Shown: positions 11,934-21,644 of the stretch, one piece after another | How positions within the stretch are numbered: position 1 is the stretch's first letter | Layout of the letters: every line of letters begins with the position of its first letter | Assembly (NCBI GenBank): GCA_963921425.1 | Contig: OY992832.1 | Coordinates: forward strand, 32,507,475-32,571,474 | Source of the DNA: Dryas octopetala | Lineage: Eukaryota; Streptophyta; Magnoliopsida; Rosales; Rosaceae | DNA: 64,000 bases | Reading direction: 5' to 3' | Program-made: the position numbers and the translations under genes | The notes under the pieces: generated by a model | What the model was told of the DNA's origin: nothing | Seen by the model: only the letters and a program-made list of their open reading frames with translations | Databases searched by the model: none

Positions 11934-12230
11934 TCAAAGTGCAGGATGTTTTGTTTGAGAGAAACTGACATTCAGGGCTGATAATCCAATGGTATCGGGG
12001 CTATTGAGCTGATCAAGCTGTTTCTTACCACGACGAAGTAAGTACTCAATGTAAAGGAAATTTTTGCGATCTACTTCCTTGGCATTACGGCGGAACTCAT
12101 TTGAAACAAGTGATTCAATCTGGTGTCGATCTTCAGCAGATTTTGAACGAGCTGCCCGCAAGAACCCTCTGTATAGACTAAGTACTTGTCTCTGCATCCC
12201 AGAAAGCCTTGGTCCCCTAGAGGCTCCCAT
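11934..12230 (-). CDS. SDHAF1: Succinate dehydrogenase assembly factor 1 (LYR protein)
   Basis: A 98-residue protein with a single coding exon, start ATG at 12230. SDHAF1 is a small mitochondrial-matrix protein of the LYR family that helps deliver iron-sulfur clusters to the SDHB subunit of complex II. The LYR motif is in VLSLYRGFLRAARSKS near residues 16-31, followed by the charged FRRNAKEVDRKNF and the conserved C-terminal IEYLLRRGKKQLDQL. Length and motif order fit the plant family (Arabidopsis At2g39725 type). The 5' leader appears to hold an intron. The first two-thirds of this gene plus its 5' region were duplicated to about 23.64-24.67 kb, where they head a PPR gene. Confidence 0.88.
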   Translation of the reverse strand: MGASRGPRLSGMQRQVLSLYRGFLRAARSKSAEDRHQIESLVSNEFRRNAKEVDRKNFLYIEYLLRRGKKQLDQLNSPDTIGLSALNVSFSQTKHPAL

Positions 12231-13080
12231 TGCATCTTCTTCTTATGTTTGGCACCAGATTTGTTTCAGAAAAGCGCTTCCAAAAATTACAGCAATCTTT
12301 TACTTTTGTTATTTATGCTGCAAAGGAACACAAATTAGTATGTTGCGTAAGCTATAAATAGAACATGAATTACCACTAAATAGAGGAGGTTTCCTATCAA
12401 AAAATGCAACAACTAATATCAAAAGCTGATTGACCAGATACAAACAATATAAGCATTAGGAAATCAAAAATTTAAACCAATCTAGAAGTGTTGGATTTGA
12501 CATACCAAGCCATTTTTTGCATAACACATTTTTGAAATAAACAGCCTGGAATCCAAGAAATAACTTAAACACAAACTATATATATAGTAAGATTGATCAT
12601 CGACATATCATGGTTCATATTCATATTGAAGTGCTAAGGTTTGAACAGTGTTCAAAATATCGGCCCGGTTTCTGGACTAGGCAATATCGATATTTCCCCG
12701 ATATGGCCGATATTTTCTACAAATTTCGGATATCCCCGACATTCGAATGATATTCACCGATACTCAGAAACCTAATCAATGAAATAACATAAAATGATCA
12801 AAACTCAATAATTGAAAAAGAAGAATCTGACATACCTTTAGACCTTACATCCCATCTACATACTGTTGAGTCTGTGGTGAAGCCCATATTGTGGAGTCTG
12901 TTAATACACAGTCTACCGACAATCCAAAAGGAATCCCATCTATCATTCTACCCCAAACTTAAACTCTCTATAAATTGCTTCAATTTATGAGAGTGTCGCC
13001 ACCCAAACCTTGAGAAGGAACCTTCAACCAGCAGCTGTGAGTCTTCTTCTCTCTCTCGCGCGCGCGCGCGTATGGTCTCT
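12231..13080 (-). promoter_or_regulatory. SDHAF1 5' leader, leader intron and promoter
   Basis: On the gene strand, a good acceptor (ttgcag at about 12318) and a donor (AAAG/GTATGT at about 12833) suggest a leader intron of about 510 bases. Within it, 12645-12780 is a decayed transposon-like stretch rich in 'gatat' and 'atatcgg' words. Upstream, 12990-13080 has CT/CG-rich leader-like sequence including a short CG run (13058-13070). The whole block is repeated at 23829-24660. Confidence 0.5.
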
Positions 13081-13197
13081 GTGCGAAATAGTAGAGACGA
13101 TGCCTTCTGTTTGTTATGCGCAAAGGGAATTATTTGAGTTATGAGGTTTGAGAGACTTGCTTGTACCGAGGACCTGATATGGACCACTAATTATTTA

Positions 13198-14029
13198 GAG
13201 TGCTGCTATTCACATCCCTTTTTTTTTTTTTTTTTTTTTTTTCACATCCTTTCTGAAAAAAAAAAACTCAAGGGAAAAAATCTTATACCCCAATTTTTTT
13301 TTTTTTTTTACACACCCTTCCTAAACAGAAAAAAAAAAACACACACACACACCCCATCCCCATCTCCCCCCCGTACACACCCCCTCACCCACACACCCCA
13401 TCCCCATCTCTCCTCTCTCCGGCACACACCCCACCCCCGTGAGTAACCACTCGTCGACCACCCCAGCCCCGGCCCACCCCGCTCTCTCTCCTTCCCTCTT
13501 ACCCCACCGACCACCACACCCTCATCCCCTCATCTTTCTCTCTCCCAGAAACCCAACCCCAGCCCCGGCCCGCCCCACTCTCTCTCCTTCCCTCTCCCTC
13601 ATCCGGCCACTACCAGTCACCCCACTGGTCAGAAAATACTCCCGAGATGCCCGCCATCACTCCCCCCTTACTGGCCAGCCACCCACACCCACACCAACAA
13701 AAAAATTGCAGCGGGTTCGGCACTGGTCCCCCGAACCCGTTGCAATTTTTTTTTTAAATTTTTGGTTGTCTGCTTAGGCGGTGGTGCATGCAAGGAGGAG
13801 GGAAAGGAAGGATTGGGAGGTTGGGGGTGGGCTTCGACGGTGGGGTGTGTGCCGGGGGGGGGGGGGGGGATGGATGGGGTGTGTATGGGGGGGGAGATGG
13901 GGATGGGGTGTGTACGGGGGAGGGGGTGTGTGGGTGAGGGGAGGGCCAAATGGTCTTTTTTTTTTAATTTTTTTTTTTTTCAGGAAAGGTGTGCAAAAAA
14001 AATTTATGAATGCGCAAATAGTAGCCCTT
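13198..14029. mobile_element. hAT-like fold-back element with 8-bp TSD
   Basis: An 832-bp element flanked by a perfect 8-bp TSD, attattta (13190-13197 and 14030-14037). Ends: gagtgctgctatt on the left and, reversed, aagggctactatt on the right. Inverted similarity extends inward through runs of T/A and CCCCATCCCCATCTC-type blocks, so the whole element can fold back. Near the middle 13706-13720 and 13731-13745 form an exact 15-base-pair hairpin (ttgcagcgggttcgg). No transposase. The ORFs here are low-complexity shadows. Confidence 0.78.
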
Positions 14030-14639
14030 ATTATTTAATAGCTGTTTGTTAAAAAAAAAAAAAAAAACACAAAAGACCCAAATCTCACTGGATGAACCGC
14101 GTTTATGCCTCTAAAGTCTAAAACGTGAAAGCGATCCCAAACAAACAACAGAGAAGATACAAAACGGATCAAATTCCTAGAAGTTAATATGAAGAATGAA
14201 CCTCTGTACCAAAAAAAAAAAAAAAAAGAATGAAGCTGAGCAAACACAAAAGAAAAATCAATTCAGATTTTTTCATGGTCCATGATAAATAATATATAGC
14301 ATCCTTTTTTCTTCTTTTTTTTTTCTTGGAAAAGGAGCAAATGCAATTGCATCAAATCATATAATTGTGATAAACAGGTTTTAAGTAGCTCATTTGTGTT
14401 CAACATTGACATCCTCACTTTCTCGGGCTTAGGCCCGCCTTCATACCAAACAAACAAAAAACATTGACATCCTCATTATGTACTTTCCAAAAAGTTTAGG
14501 TCTTGTGGATTATCAACTACAACACAGGTTTCATATTAAAAATAATCATTTAGAGTTCGGCCATTCAATATAAATACTCAAGAATTCTTTTACTTAAAAG
14601 AAAGTAAGAAACACAAAAATCATCATATAATAATAAAAG
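14030..14639. other. Intergenic; homologous to 7790-8820 without the hAT
   Basis: 14130-14400 matches the flanks of the hAT at 7868-8664 (shared words: gatcaaattcctagaagt, ttttttcatggtccatga, gcaaatgcaattgcatcaaa). This is the empty-site relative of that locus. The rest is AT-rich. Confidence 0.5.
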
Positions 14640-15125
14640 GGATAATTTTAGCAAAATGACTCATACTATACTTATTATTGTCGCAGTTGAGGCTGTGACA
14701 TTCACTTTGTTCCAATTAAGGATTTCAAATTTTCTATTTAGCTCAATTAAAGGTTTTTGGTCAAAAACACCAATTTTAAGGGGGCAAAAACATCTCTTTA
14801 CCTAAAAAATTATAAAAAATAAAATAAAATAAAACTAAATGAAACTTTTTTTTTTAAGTCCATTTCATAAAATAGACTGTTTTAAGGCCCAACTGCTACA
14901 GTGAAATACTGTAGCGGCTCACTTTTTAACAATCCAACAGCTACAGTACAGTAACTTTTTTTGTCTGCTTTTTTTTTTTTTAACGCCATACTTTTTTGTT
15001 TAATTTCTACATTGTAAAAAAAAAAAAAAACCAACAGTGACAATTATTATTTATTGCCACTGTCAAACAGTAGCTATTTTCATTTTCTCACTGTGCAAAA
15101 AAAACCCATAAACAAGGCAACTTAT

Positions 15126-15370
15126 ACAAATCATAGCCCTACTTACATATACAATTATACAACCAAAGTCTCACTTACATATTGTTATCGACACAACCAT
15201 AACACCTACTTATATATTGTTACTGAAAAGCAGTAACAATCATAGCCCCCACTTATATATTGTTACTGACAAATAGTAACAATCATAGTCCCACTTACAT
15301 ATTGTTACTGCTTGTCATAGCCCCACTTACATATTGATACTGCTTGTTAGTAACAATCATAGCCCCACTT
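15126..15370. repeat. Minisatellite, unit about 45-50 bases
   Basis: Five to six degenerate units built on 'catagccccacttacatatt' followed by 'gttactgacaaatagtaaca'. It sits inside the Pack-MULE-like element next to the captured glyoxalase fragment. Confidence 0.7.
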
Positions 15371-15375
15371 ACATA

Positions 15376-15768
15376 ATGAGCTTAAATGTGTAACCATCAG
15401 GGTCTTTGCCAAAGGCAATGACGTTGTTCCCACCTTTAACAGGACCAGTCACACTGCCTCCCTTGGCATGAATGTCTTCAACCAATTTGTAAGCCTACAA
15501 CAACAACAACAACAACAACAACTCCATTTATTAGAAATTCAAAACCAAATTTAAATGCATAAGCAAAAACAAGAACAAATACCTAACTCCAAATTTCCAA
15601 TTCCTATTGAAACTTGAGACTTGAGACTTACATCGGGGGTATCAATCGAGAAATGCCCAAAACTAGTCCCAATATCATACGAAGAAACTCCATAATTGTA
15701 AGTCAATTCGACTACGAAGTGAGTCTCTTTGGATCCAAATCCCAGAAACGCATTCAAGTACTTCTCCT
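15376..15768 (-). pseudogene. Captured glyoxalase I fragment (two exons)
   Basis: Glyoxalase I (lactoylglutathione lyase) detoxifies methylglyoxal with glutathione. Two pieces in the right order on the minus strand: about 15625-15768 gives EKYLNAFLGFGSKE then THFVVELTYNYGVSSYDIG and GHFSIDTPD, ending at a GTAAG donor; about 15376-15494 gives, after an AG acceptor, [17 protein letters not shown] and [11 protein letters not shown]. The intron between them is kept, so this was copied from genomic DNA, not from mRNA. The rest of the gene is missing. The fragment is cut off sharply at 15769, where the pectinesterase piece begins. Confidence 0.82.
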
Positions 15769-15773
15769 CCGGG

Positions 15774-15980
15774 CCCTCTAGAACTGCAAGGAGCTCTTTG
15801 AGTTCGCCATCAACGACCTCTCCTACTTGTTCGAGAAGTTGGGTACTTTTGACATTACCAATATGGACGCTTACGTGGCGGACGTCAAGATCTAGCTTAG
15901 CGGCACCATCACGTACCAGCAGACCTGCTTGGAGGCGTTCGAGAACACCACCAGTAAGGCTGGAGCCAAGATGAAGTGAT
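15774..15980 (+). pseudogene. Captured pectinesterase pro-region fragment
   Basis: In one plus-strand frame it reads NCKELFEFAINDLSYLFEKL, then YVADVKI, then LSGTITYQQTCLEAFENTT. This is the N-terminal inhibitor-like domain of plant pectin methylesterases. Two stops interrupt it (before NCKEL and after VADVKI) and the catalytic domain is absent, so it is dead. It abuts the glyoxalase fragment head-on, both inside the Pack-MULE-like element. Confidence 0.78.
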
Positions 15981-16150
15981 CCCTCAGATCTGTGAGACGG
16001 AGTGACAGACGGAGAATGATGGAGACGGAAGAGAGGACCAGTTTGGTATAAACTAAGGCTGGAGCCAAGATGAAGTGATCCCTCAGATCTGTGAGACGGA
16101 GTGACAGACGGAGAATGATGGAGACGGAAGAGAGGACCAGTTTGGTATAA
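15954..16150. repeat. Tandem duplication of a 97-bp unit
   Basis: Two nearly identical copies starting 'taaggctggagccaagatga' (15954 and 16051). The unit covers the end of the pectinesterase scrap plus following DNA, so it arose after the capture. Near-identity suggests it is recent. Confidence 0.85.
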
Positions 16151-17008
16151 ACTGGGCCTCCTTCAAACACAAAAAAAGGACATGGGTCTTAAAAGTAGTG
16201 AGAGCCCAAAACTAGACTTTATAATCATTTATTGAAGAAAAAAATCCACAAACCCTCCCACTCTAGGGCCGACCCTCTCCACCCCCACCTCCTCCCTTCT
16301 CTAGTCAGCGGCAATCTCTACCGTCGGTGACCCTCCGCACTAGCAACCTCCTCTGGAGACGCAAAGAGAGAGAGCCAACACTTTTCAGCTCCCCAAATCC
16401 CTAAATATCCTCTAGGTTGCAAAGAAAGAGAAGAGAGAGAGTGGGAGAAAGAGAGAGGAAGAATTTAGTGCGGGGGAAGGGGTTTACAGTGTTGAGGGTC
16501 GCAGGTTGTAAGGGACGGGCTGACCGGAGAAGGGAGGAGGTAGGGGTGGGGGTGGGGGTGAGGGTGAAGGTGAGGGTGGGGGTGGGGAGGGTCGAGCCTG
16601 GGTGTGGATGGCCTAGGCTGGAGCAAGGTGGGGGAAGGTGGGTCGGGGCTAGGGGTTCGGAGGGAGGGGGTGGGGGGAGTTGGGTGGGCAGACAGACAGA
16701 AAGAGAGGAGAGGCAGAGAGAGATGAGAGAGAAAGTGAGGCAAAGAGAAATGAGAGAGAAAGTGAGGCATAGAGAAAGGAGATGGGCGAGGCTGGGTGGG
16801 GGAAGGTGGGTGGATTTTTTTATATTTTTTTATGATTATTTTTATTTCGTAATAATTAGTTTTATTTTTTAAGAAAAAAGACATTTTTGCCCCTCAAAAT
16901 TGGTATTTTTGACCGAAAACCCTTAATTGAGTGAAACAAAAAGTTTGAGATTCTTAATTGGAACAAATTGAATGTCGTATCCTCAACTGTGACATTATCT
17001 GCTTGTTT

Positions 17009-17339
17009 TTAAAACTAAAATATACCATTTTCAAAAGATTAAGATTTAAATTATCTGCTTGTTTTTAATTGATTTTAAATCTTAGACATGTCTTATGAAT
17101 TCATTCCAAGAGTGAAGATTGTGAGCAAAAAGAAAAAATGAATTCAAAATACTTTTTGAGCACATTCATTGATTCATATATACTTAAATAGTTAAATTAG
17201 TAAAAAATAAGATTCATATAATAGAGAATCGATATCCTTTAATTCCTAAATAGTAAAATGAAAATAAAAAAAGGCTGCTATATGCACAACCATGTCCCTC
17301 TCACTACACACTCCCTTCATCTATGTTTTGAAACGACAA
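17009..17339. other. AT-rich spacer
   Basis: Nothing coding. The phrase 'atctgcttgttttta' occurs twice (about 16997 and 17053), a short direct repeat at the right edge of the Pack-MULE-like element. Confidence 0.35.
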
Positions 17340-18125
17340 AACCATAATGGTGTGTTTGGATAGAGGAAAAAAACTCGGAATTTAAATAAAACTCAGCATT
17401 TAAGAAATTACATACTCTAATTTCCTTGTTTGGGTCAATAAATATAGAATTTTGTAAATTCTAGGTGGAAAAAAACTTGGGATTTGAAGGCTGTAAATTT
17501 CAACTTTAAATTCCACATAAATTGGTGTCATTTTCAAAATTCCAATTTTTACAAAAGAAAAATAAGTCGTGTCAACCATGTCGACACTACCACCACTGCC
17601 ACCAACGTCACCACCACTAACACCCCCGCCCTCGCCACCCCCGCCACCACCCCCGCTGTCGCTGCCGCTGCCGCCGCCACCAACACCACCAACACCGAGA
17701 CCGCCACCACCACCACCACCACCACCATCACCGTCACCACCATCACCACCGTCACCATCATCATCATCGCTGCCACCACCACCACCACCATTGCTGACAC
17801 CACCACCACCACCACCGCCACCACCAATACCCCAATTTTAGCCGCCACCATTTCTCCCACCGCTTATGGGCGATCACCCATACCGATATGGTCAACTCAC
17901 CATAAACATCATTTTTATTGTTGCCACCATCATCATCACTCTTTTGAATTGATGCATCAAAAATTAAAATTACCATAAATTCCGTATTTAAACTTCATTA
18001 TGTTTACATGTTATCCAAACAAGAGAATTTACATATTCTAGAATTTTAAATCTCATCGTTTTAAATTCTGTCATTTGTGAATTCCTTAATAATTTCAAAC
18101 TACTTCATCCAAATGTATCATAAAG
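17340..18125. mobile_element. Probable TIR element with a (CCA/CCG)n core
   Basis: The left end contains 'ggtgtgtttggatagagg' and the right end, reversed, 'gatacatttggatgaagt'. This 'tgtttggat' signature is common at ends of plant non-autonomous elements. Further inward both sides have 'aattctag' and 'ttgtttggg/at' words in mirror image. The core 17570-17835 is a degenerate (CCA)n microsatellite that gives long but meaningless ORFs on both strands. A short TSD 'cataa' is possible but weak. Confidence 0.5.
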
Positions 18126-18210
18126 GACAGAAATGAAGGCCAGTGACCTATCTGGAGGTGGCAAGGTCGACACCGGTTGACCTCCCTTTTCGTCCGGCAA
18201 GAAGGTTGCG

Positions 18211-18263
<53 letters not shown>

Positions 18264-18531
18264 ACCTTCGGCAAGTCCGGGTGGTTGTTAAGTTTTTTCT
18301 CTCTATGTAGGTGAGGTTATTTGAAAATATTCAAGATGTATAGAGAGATTCAAAAAATTAAAAAGTAAAATAGGATATATAATGACAAAAAAAATGGTGT
18401 GCATATAGCGGCGCTCAATAAAAAGTAATTGCGGTCACACATCCTCCTTGTCAATGCAGAGTACAAAACACTTATTGAGGCAGCAGAAAACACATGCTAT
18501 ATATAATGCTAGTGAAAAAAAAAAAATAATC
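18126..18531. repeat. GA microsatellite and spacer
   Basis: A (GA)n run of about 24 units at 18213-18260, followed by AT-rich spacer. From about 18480 onward the DNA is homologous to 27545 onward, the start of the inhibitor-gene duplication. Confidence 0.6.
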
Positions 18532-19027
18532 TTAGAAAACAAGTCCAGTGAAAAGTTTAGAGACAACTACACAGATTTCGCAAAGACCCTTCAAATCATG
18601 ATTCATGGTGGTGAGAGTGAGAGTGGAATTAGTAGTCTTGAAAAAAGCAGCTTGGCAGTGATCGGCAGCAAGAGAAGCAACACCTGCCAAATGAGCGAGC
18701 TCAGAGAAAGTCTCGGAGTTGAGGTCGTTGTAGGCGACTTGGAGTGCAGAAACGGCGTCGTTGTAGTCATGGAAACATGTCCGTAGTTGGTGGCGGCTAT
18801 GGCGGCCAGCTGGGTTGTTTAGCAGAAGGAGATGTAAGCAAGTACATAGCGGTCAGCATTTGGGGTGCGTGGGTCCCTGTACAGAGACTCCGCACAGAAG
18901 GAGTAACTGGAAGTTGTGTGACAGACGGCGTCCACAAGCCTAGTTGGCTGCTCAGTACTAGTAGCGCAGCTGGGAATGGGATGATGAACAAGGAGAGACA
19001 CAAAATATTATTGTGATATTTCACCAT
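18532..19027 (-). pseudogene. Invertase/pectin methylesterase inhibitor, copy A (broken)
   Basis: These small secreted proteins inhibit cell-wall invertase or pectin methylesterase. ATG at 19027 starts a hydrophobic leader (NNILCLSLFIIPFPAALLV). The conserved core RLVDAVCHTTSSYSFC and ESLYRDPRTPNADRYVLAY follows in a different frame, and downstream parts matching copy B (LAHLAGVAS, HDLKGLCEICVVVSKLF) are in further frames. Relative to copy B, about 28 bases are missing near 18822, which shifts the frame. So at least two frameshifts: a pseudogene. Copy B is at 27590-30103. Confidence 0.8.
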
Positions 19028-19465
19028 TTTCTTTATTTTCGATGCATGTGGTTGTGAATCAATATATCCTCATAAAAAAAAAAGGAAAAAGAAGCTGTGA
19101 ATGAACCAATCAAGAAAAGAGGTATCCTTGCTAATTTGGCGTGCATGGATGCATAGAGACAAATTAAGGATCCATATATTCCCCAATTAATAAAATTTTG
19201 AGTAAATGGTTGTTTAGCATTCGGCATTCATCAAATTTTCCGCCACCTAGAGAATCCAAGGCCCCTCTCACTTTGTCTATGAATGTGATCTCCCTTCACT
19301 AATGGCTTAATTAATACAAACTCTATCTCCTTTGTCGGAGAAAGTCTTCAATTTAAATTTCATTTGATGTTTGCATACTTCTTCACTTTTAGGTCAAAAT
19401 GGAGTTGCAGCCCGCTTAAACTTAAAGCAGACCAAGATCAAGACCAACTTGGGCTACTTGTTTAT
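19028..19465. other. Inhibitor-gene upstream flank, duplicated
   Basis: Matches 30104-30400 (for example 'aaatggttgtttagcattcg' and 'aatgtgatctcccttca'). This is the former promoter side of the inhibitor gene, kept in both copies. Confidence 0.5.
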
Positions 19466-19479
19466 CCGAGCATATGTTT

Positions 19480-19805
19480 TTTTTTTTTTTTTTGGTAAAA
19501 GGGCAGGCCAAAGCCCAAAGAACACAACAAACTAACCCTTAACTAAACGGGGTCTCCCAAGACCCAGACCATCAACCAACACCAGATTAGCAATGGAGGG
19601 AGGGGGGGTCACAAAAAGATGACATCCAAGATCCAAATCATGGCCAAGACCAGCAAGCCCATCAGCCACACAGTTCTGCTCACGAAACACATGCTGCACT
19701 ACACAAGTCCATTGTCTGCTAAGTAAATTCTTACAACTACTAACAATGCTAAAGAGGGGATAATTAATCTCAAGAGGAGTTTGTAAAAGGGACACAGACA
19801 CAGCA
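19480..19805 (-). mobile_element. 5'-truncated LINE (L1 type), 3' end only
   Basis: A 326-bp insertion on the minus strand with its poly-A tail visible as poly-T at 19480-19493. It encodes the last part of the RNase H-like domain of plant L1 LINEs (VVQHVFREQNCVADGLAGLG). It is flanked by a perfect 14-bp TSD, ccgagcatatgttt (19466-19479 and 19806-19819). The homologous site near 30390-30415 has no insert, so it arrived after the segmental duplication. Confidence 0.88.
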
Positions 19806-19819
19806 CCGAGCATATGTTT

Positions 19820-20700
19820 ACCACCACAAGAAAATATGATTTGTTTTCTTTTTTCCTTAACGGTCGAAAATTGTTGGGATCAGCACCTGAAAACGTGAGC
19901 TGCCAGCCACTAATTACAGTTGAGGCTTCACAATCACATCAGCTTGCAAAGTTATCGGTAAGGGAGTCTACTTTTCTGGTTCTGGAGCCAAACAGCATTC
20001 TTATGCCAGCGACAGCAATTCATCATTCTTCATCATCCATTCATCCCCAATCTCCTCAATTAAAAAAATATAAATAAAAAGATGGCCCCAACCCACACAT
20101 AACCACTCCACTCTCACTTTATATCATATCCTACGCTTAGAAAGATAGGTGGTCCCAATAAATCAATAATATATATATAAGCTGTTGCCCATGATTATTA
20201 AGCTTAACAATTACAATAGTATGCTCATTTGCCTAATCTAAATTCAATCTTCCTCTCACTGTTACAAAATTATAATAATCAAGTAAAATGATCTGCTCCA
20301 GTACATGCGGAGGCAATCATGTCATATTCAAAGCAACTATGCAACTATTAGTATAACAATACCGAGCCGCATGTATATTATACATCATCAATCAGAGGAG
20401 TAAAAAATACCACCAGCATAATTAAAAAGAAAAAAAAAAACAAAGAGTTAAAAATTATCAGGGAAGGATTCATCATTACTTATGAAATGGGACATGAACA
20501 CAAGTTGCTCTGCTACTTCAGGTACCAACCAGAGGTCATGAACATCTGACCACAACCAAAATGGGGAAAAAATTTGGCTTCCAATAATATACTAGTACAT
20601 GTGAGTTCTGTAGATATGTAATCATAACTTACGACTCCAAACATGAAATGCCTAGTTAGAAAAAATGAAAAAGAAAAAAAATTTAAATGTATACAGAAAG
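19820..20700. other. Duplicated flank, noncoding
   Basis: Matches 30420-31800 in order, apart from the MITE at 30823-31224 found only in the other copy. Shared words include 'cccaacccacac' and 'atcatatcctacgcttagaa'. No ORF of note. Confidence 0.5.
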
Positions 20701-20761
20701 AATAAAGTTACCTTAGAACAAAAACGCCTAGAGAGAGAGAGAGAGGTAGAACAAAAACGCC

Positions 20762-20793
<32 letters not shown>

Positions 20794-21644
20794 CAAAGGC
20801 ATCAGCAAATCCCATCTTTTTCTCTTTCTTCCTCTGTTTTTTTTTTTTTTCTCTCTCTCTCTCTTCAGTTTCCAAATTCCAGAGGCAAAGGCATCAGTAA
20901 ATCCCATCTTTTCTCTTTCTTCCTCTGTTTTTTCTCCACTAGTTTTGCCACGTCCTACACCCCAAACAATGCAATGCAACTCTTCAAAAAATCTGGAGAG
21001 TCAATTGTATTTAAAAAAATAGAGTAATAAGGAGTATATCCTCAATTGTATTCAAGAGACAAGAAATATAGTAATTCTGCATATCACGATTGTAACATAG
21101 GATACCATTTGATCCTTTTTTGAGGGCTCTTCCTAGGTTTTTGCTCTTGACTGCTCACCATATGTGGAAACCTTACAGGTTAGGTAGTGATTCATGGTCT
21201 TCAGTACAGCAGAAAAACTTGCATCTAAGCTTTTCTGTCCATATTGTTTATTCTCGATGTTCATAATTTACAGCATATTTTGGCACTCATTTTGCCTCAT
21301 GCTTCACATAGCTCATGAGAAACAATTACCATGGCAATAATATTTCACTGCATTGAACTTGAAGTTGCTTCCAAGAGGCACCACTAACCACCTAACGACT
21401 TTTGTATGGAGAGCAGCAAAAGCCTCAAATTCCTCATCTTAATAGAAAGAGGAAGATTGTTGCATCACAGATCACAAGCATGTGAAGCACAGGATACTAA
21501 ACCCCAAACACTAACTGCCTCAGTCTCCAAGAAATTAGCGCTACAAGCCATTGGGGTTAGCCCAAGTGGTAAGGGAGGGTGGAATTAGGATGGGGATAGG
21601 TCAAGTGTTTGATCCCTTCCTATGTAACAAAAAACAAATAAGCG
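20701..21644. other. Downstream flank of the DYW PPR gene; GA/CT repeats
   Basis: GA microsatellites at 20731-20745 and 20765-20793, and a CT run at 20850-20865. A roughly 45-base stretch starting 'gaggcaaaggcatcag' is repeated within (20791 and 20881). From 20860 on it matches 43540-44390, so it was duplicated with the PPR gene. At 21551-21630 'tagcccaagtggtaagg' followed by 'gtcaagtgtttgatccc' resembles the A and B boxes of a tRNA-derived SINE; weak support. Confidence 0.45.

Larger units (their letters stand above)
14640..17008. mobile_element. Pack-MULE-like element carrying host gene fragments
   Basis: Long terminal inverted repeats of roughly 130-150 bases: left 14668-14815 and right 16872-17005, sharing in mirror image cagttgagg, ttgttccaattaag, tcaattaa, and a ggtttt(t/c)ggtcaaaaa(c/t)accaatttt block. 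Between them lie a minisatellite (15126-15370), a glyoxalase I fragment on the minus strand, a pectinesterase fragment on the plus strand, a 97-bp tandem duplication and a GC-rich core (16260-16810). No transposase is seen. Long TIRs plus acquired gene pieces that keep an intron fit a Pack-MULE. I could not find a convincing 9-bp TSD; the right end may be slightly trimmed. Confidence 0.7.

Noticed and set aside
12645-12780. A separate hAT insertion in the SDHAF1 leader intron
   Set aside because: TATCGG-rich words suggest a transposon scar, but no ends or TSD could be drawn; it is present in both copies, so it predates the duplication.
13439-14052. Gly- and Pro-rich ORFs
   Set aside because: Mirror-image reading of the GC-rich inverted repeats in the fold-back element.
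16417-16884. Overlapping ORFs of 139-151 residues on both strands
   Set aside because: GC/GA-rich low-complexity core of the Pack-MULE-like element; no domain recognised.
17484-17978. 164-residue Thr/Ala-rich ORF and its Pro- and Val-rich shadows
   Set aside because: The degenerate (CCA)n core of a transposon-like element, open in several frames.
21551-21630. tRNA-derived SINE or tRNA gene
   Set aside because: Box A- and B-like words exist, but there is no clear 3' tail or TSD and no cloverleaf; mentioned only within the flank entry.
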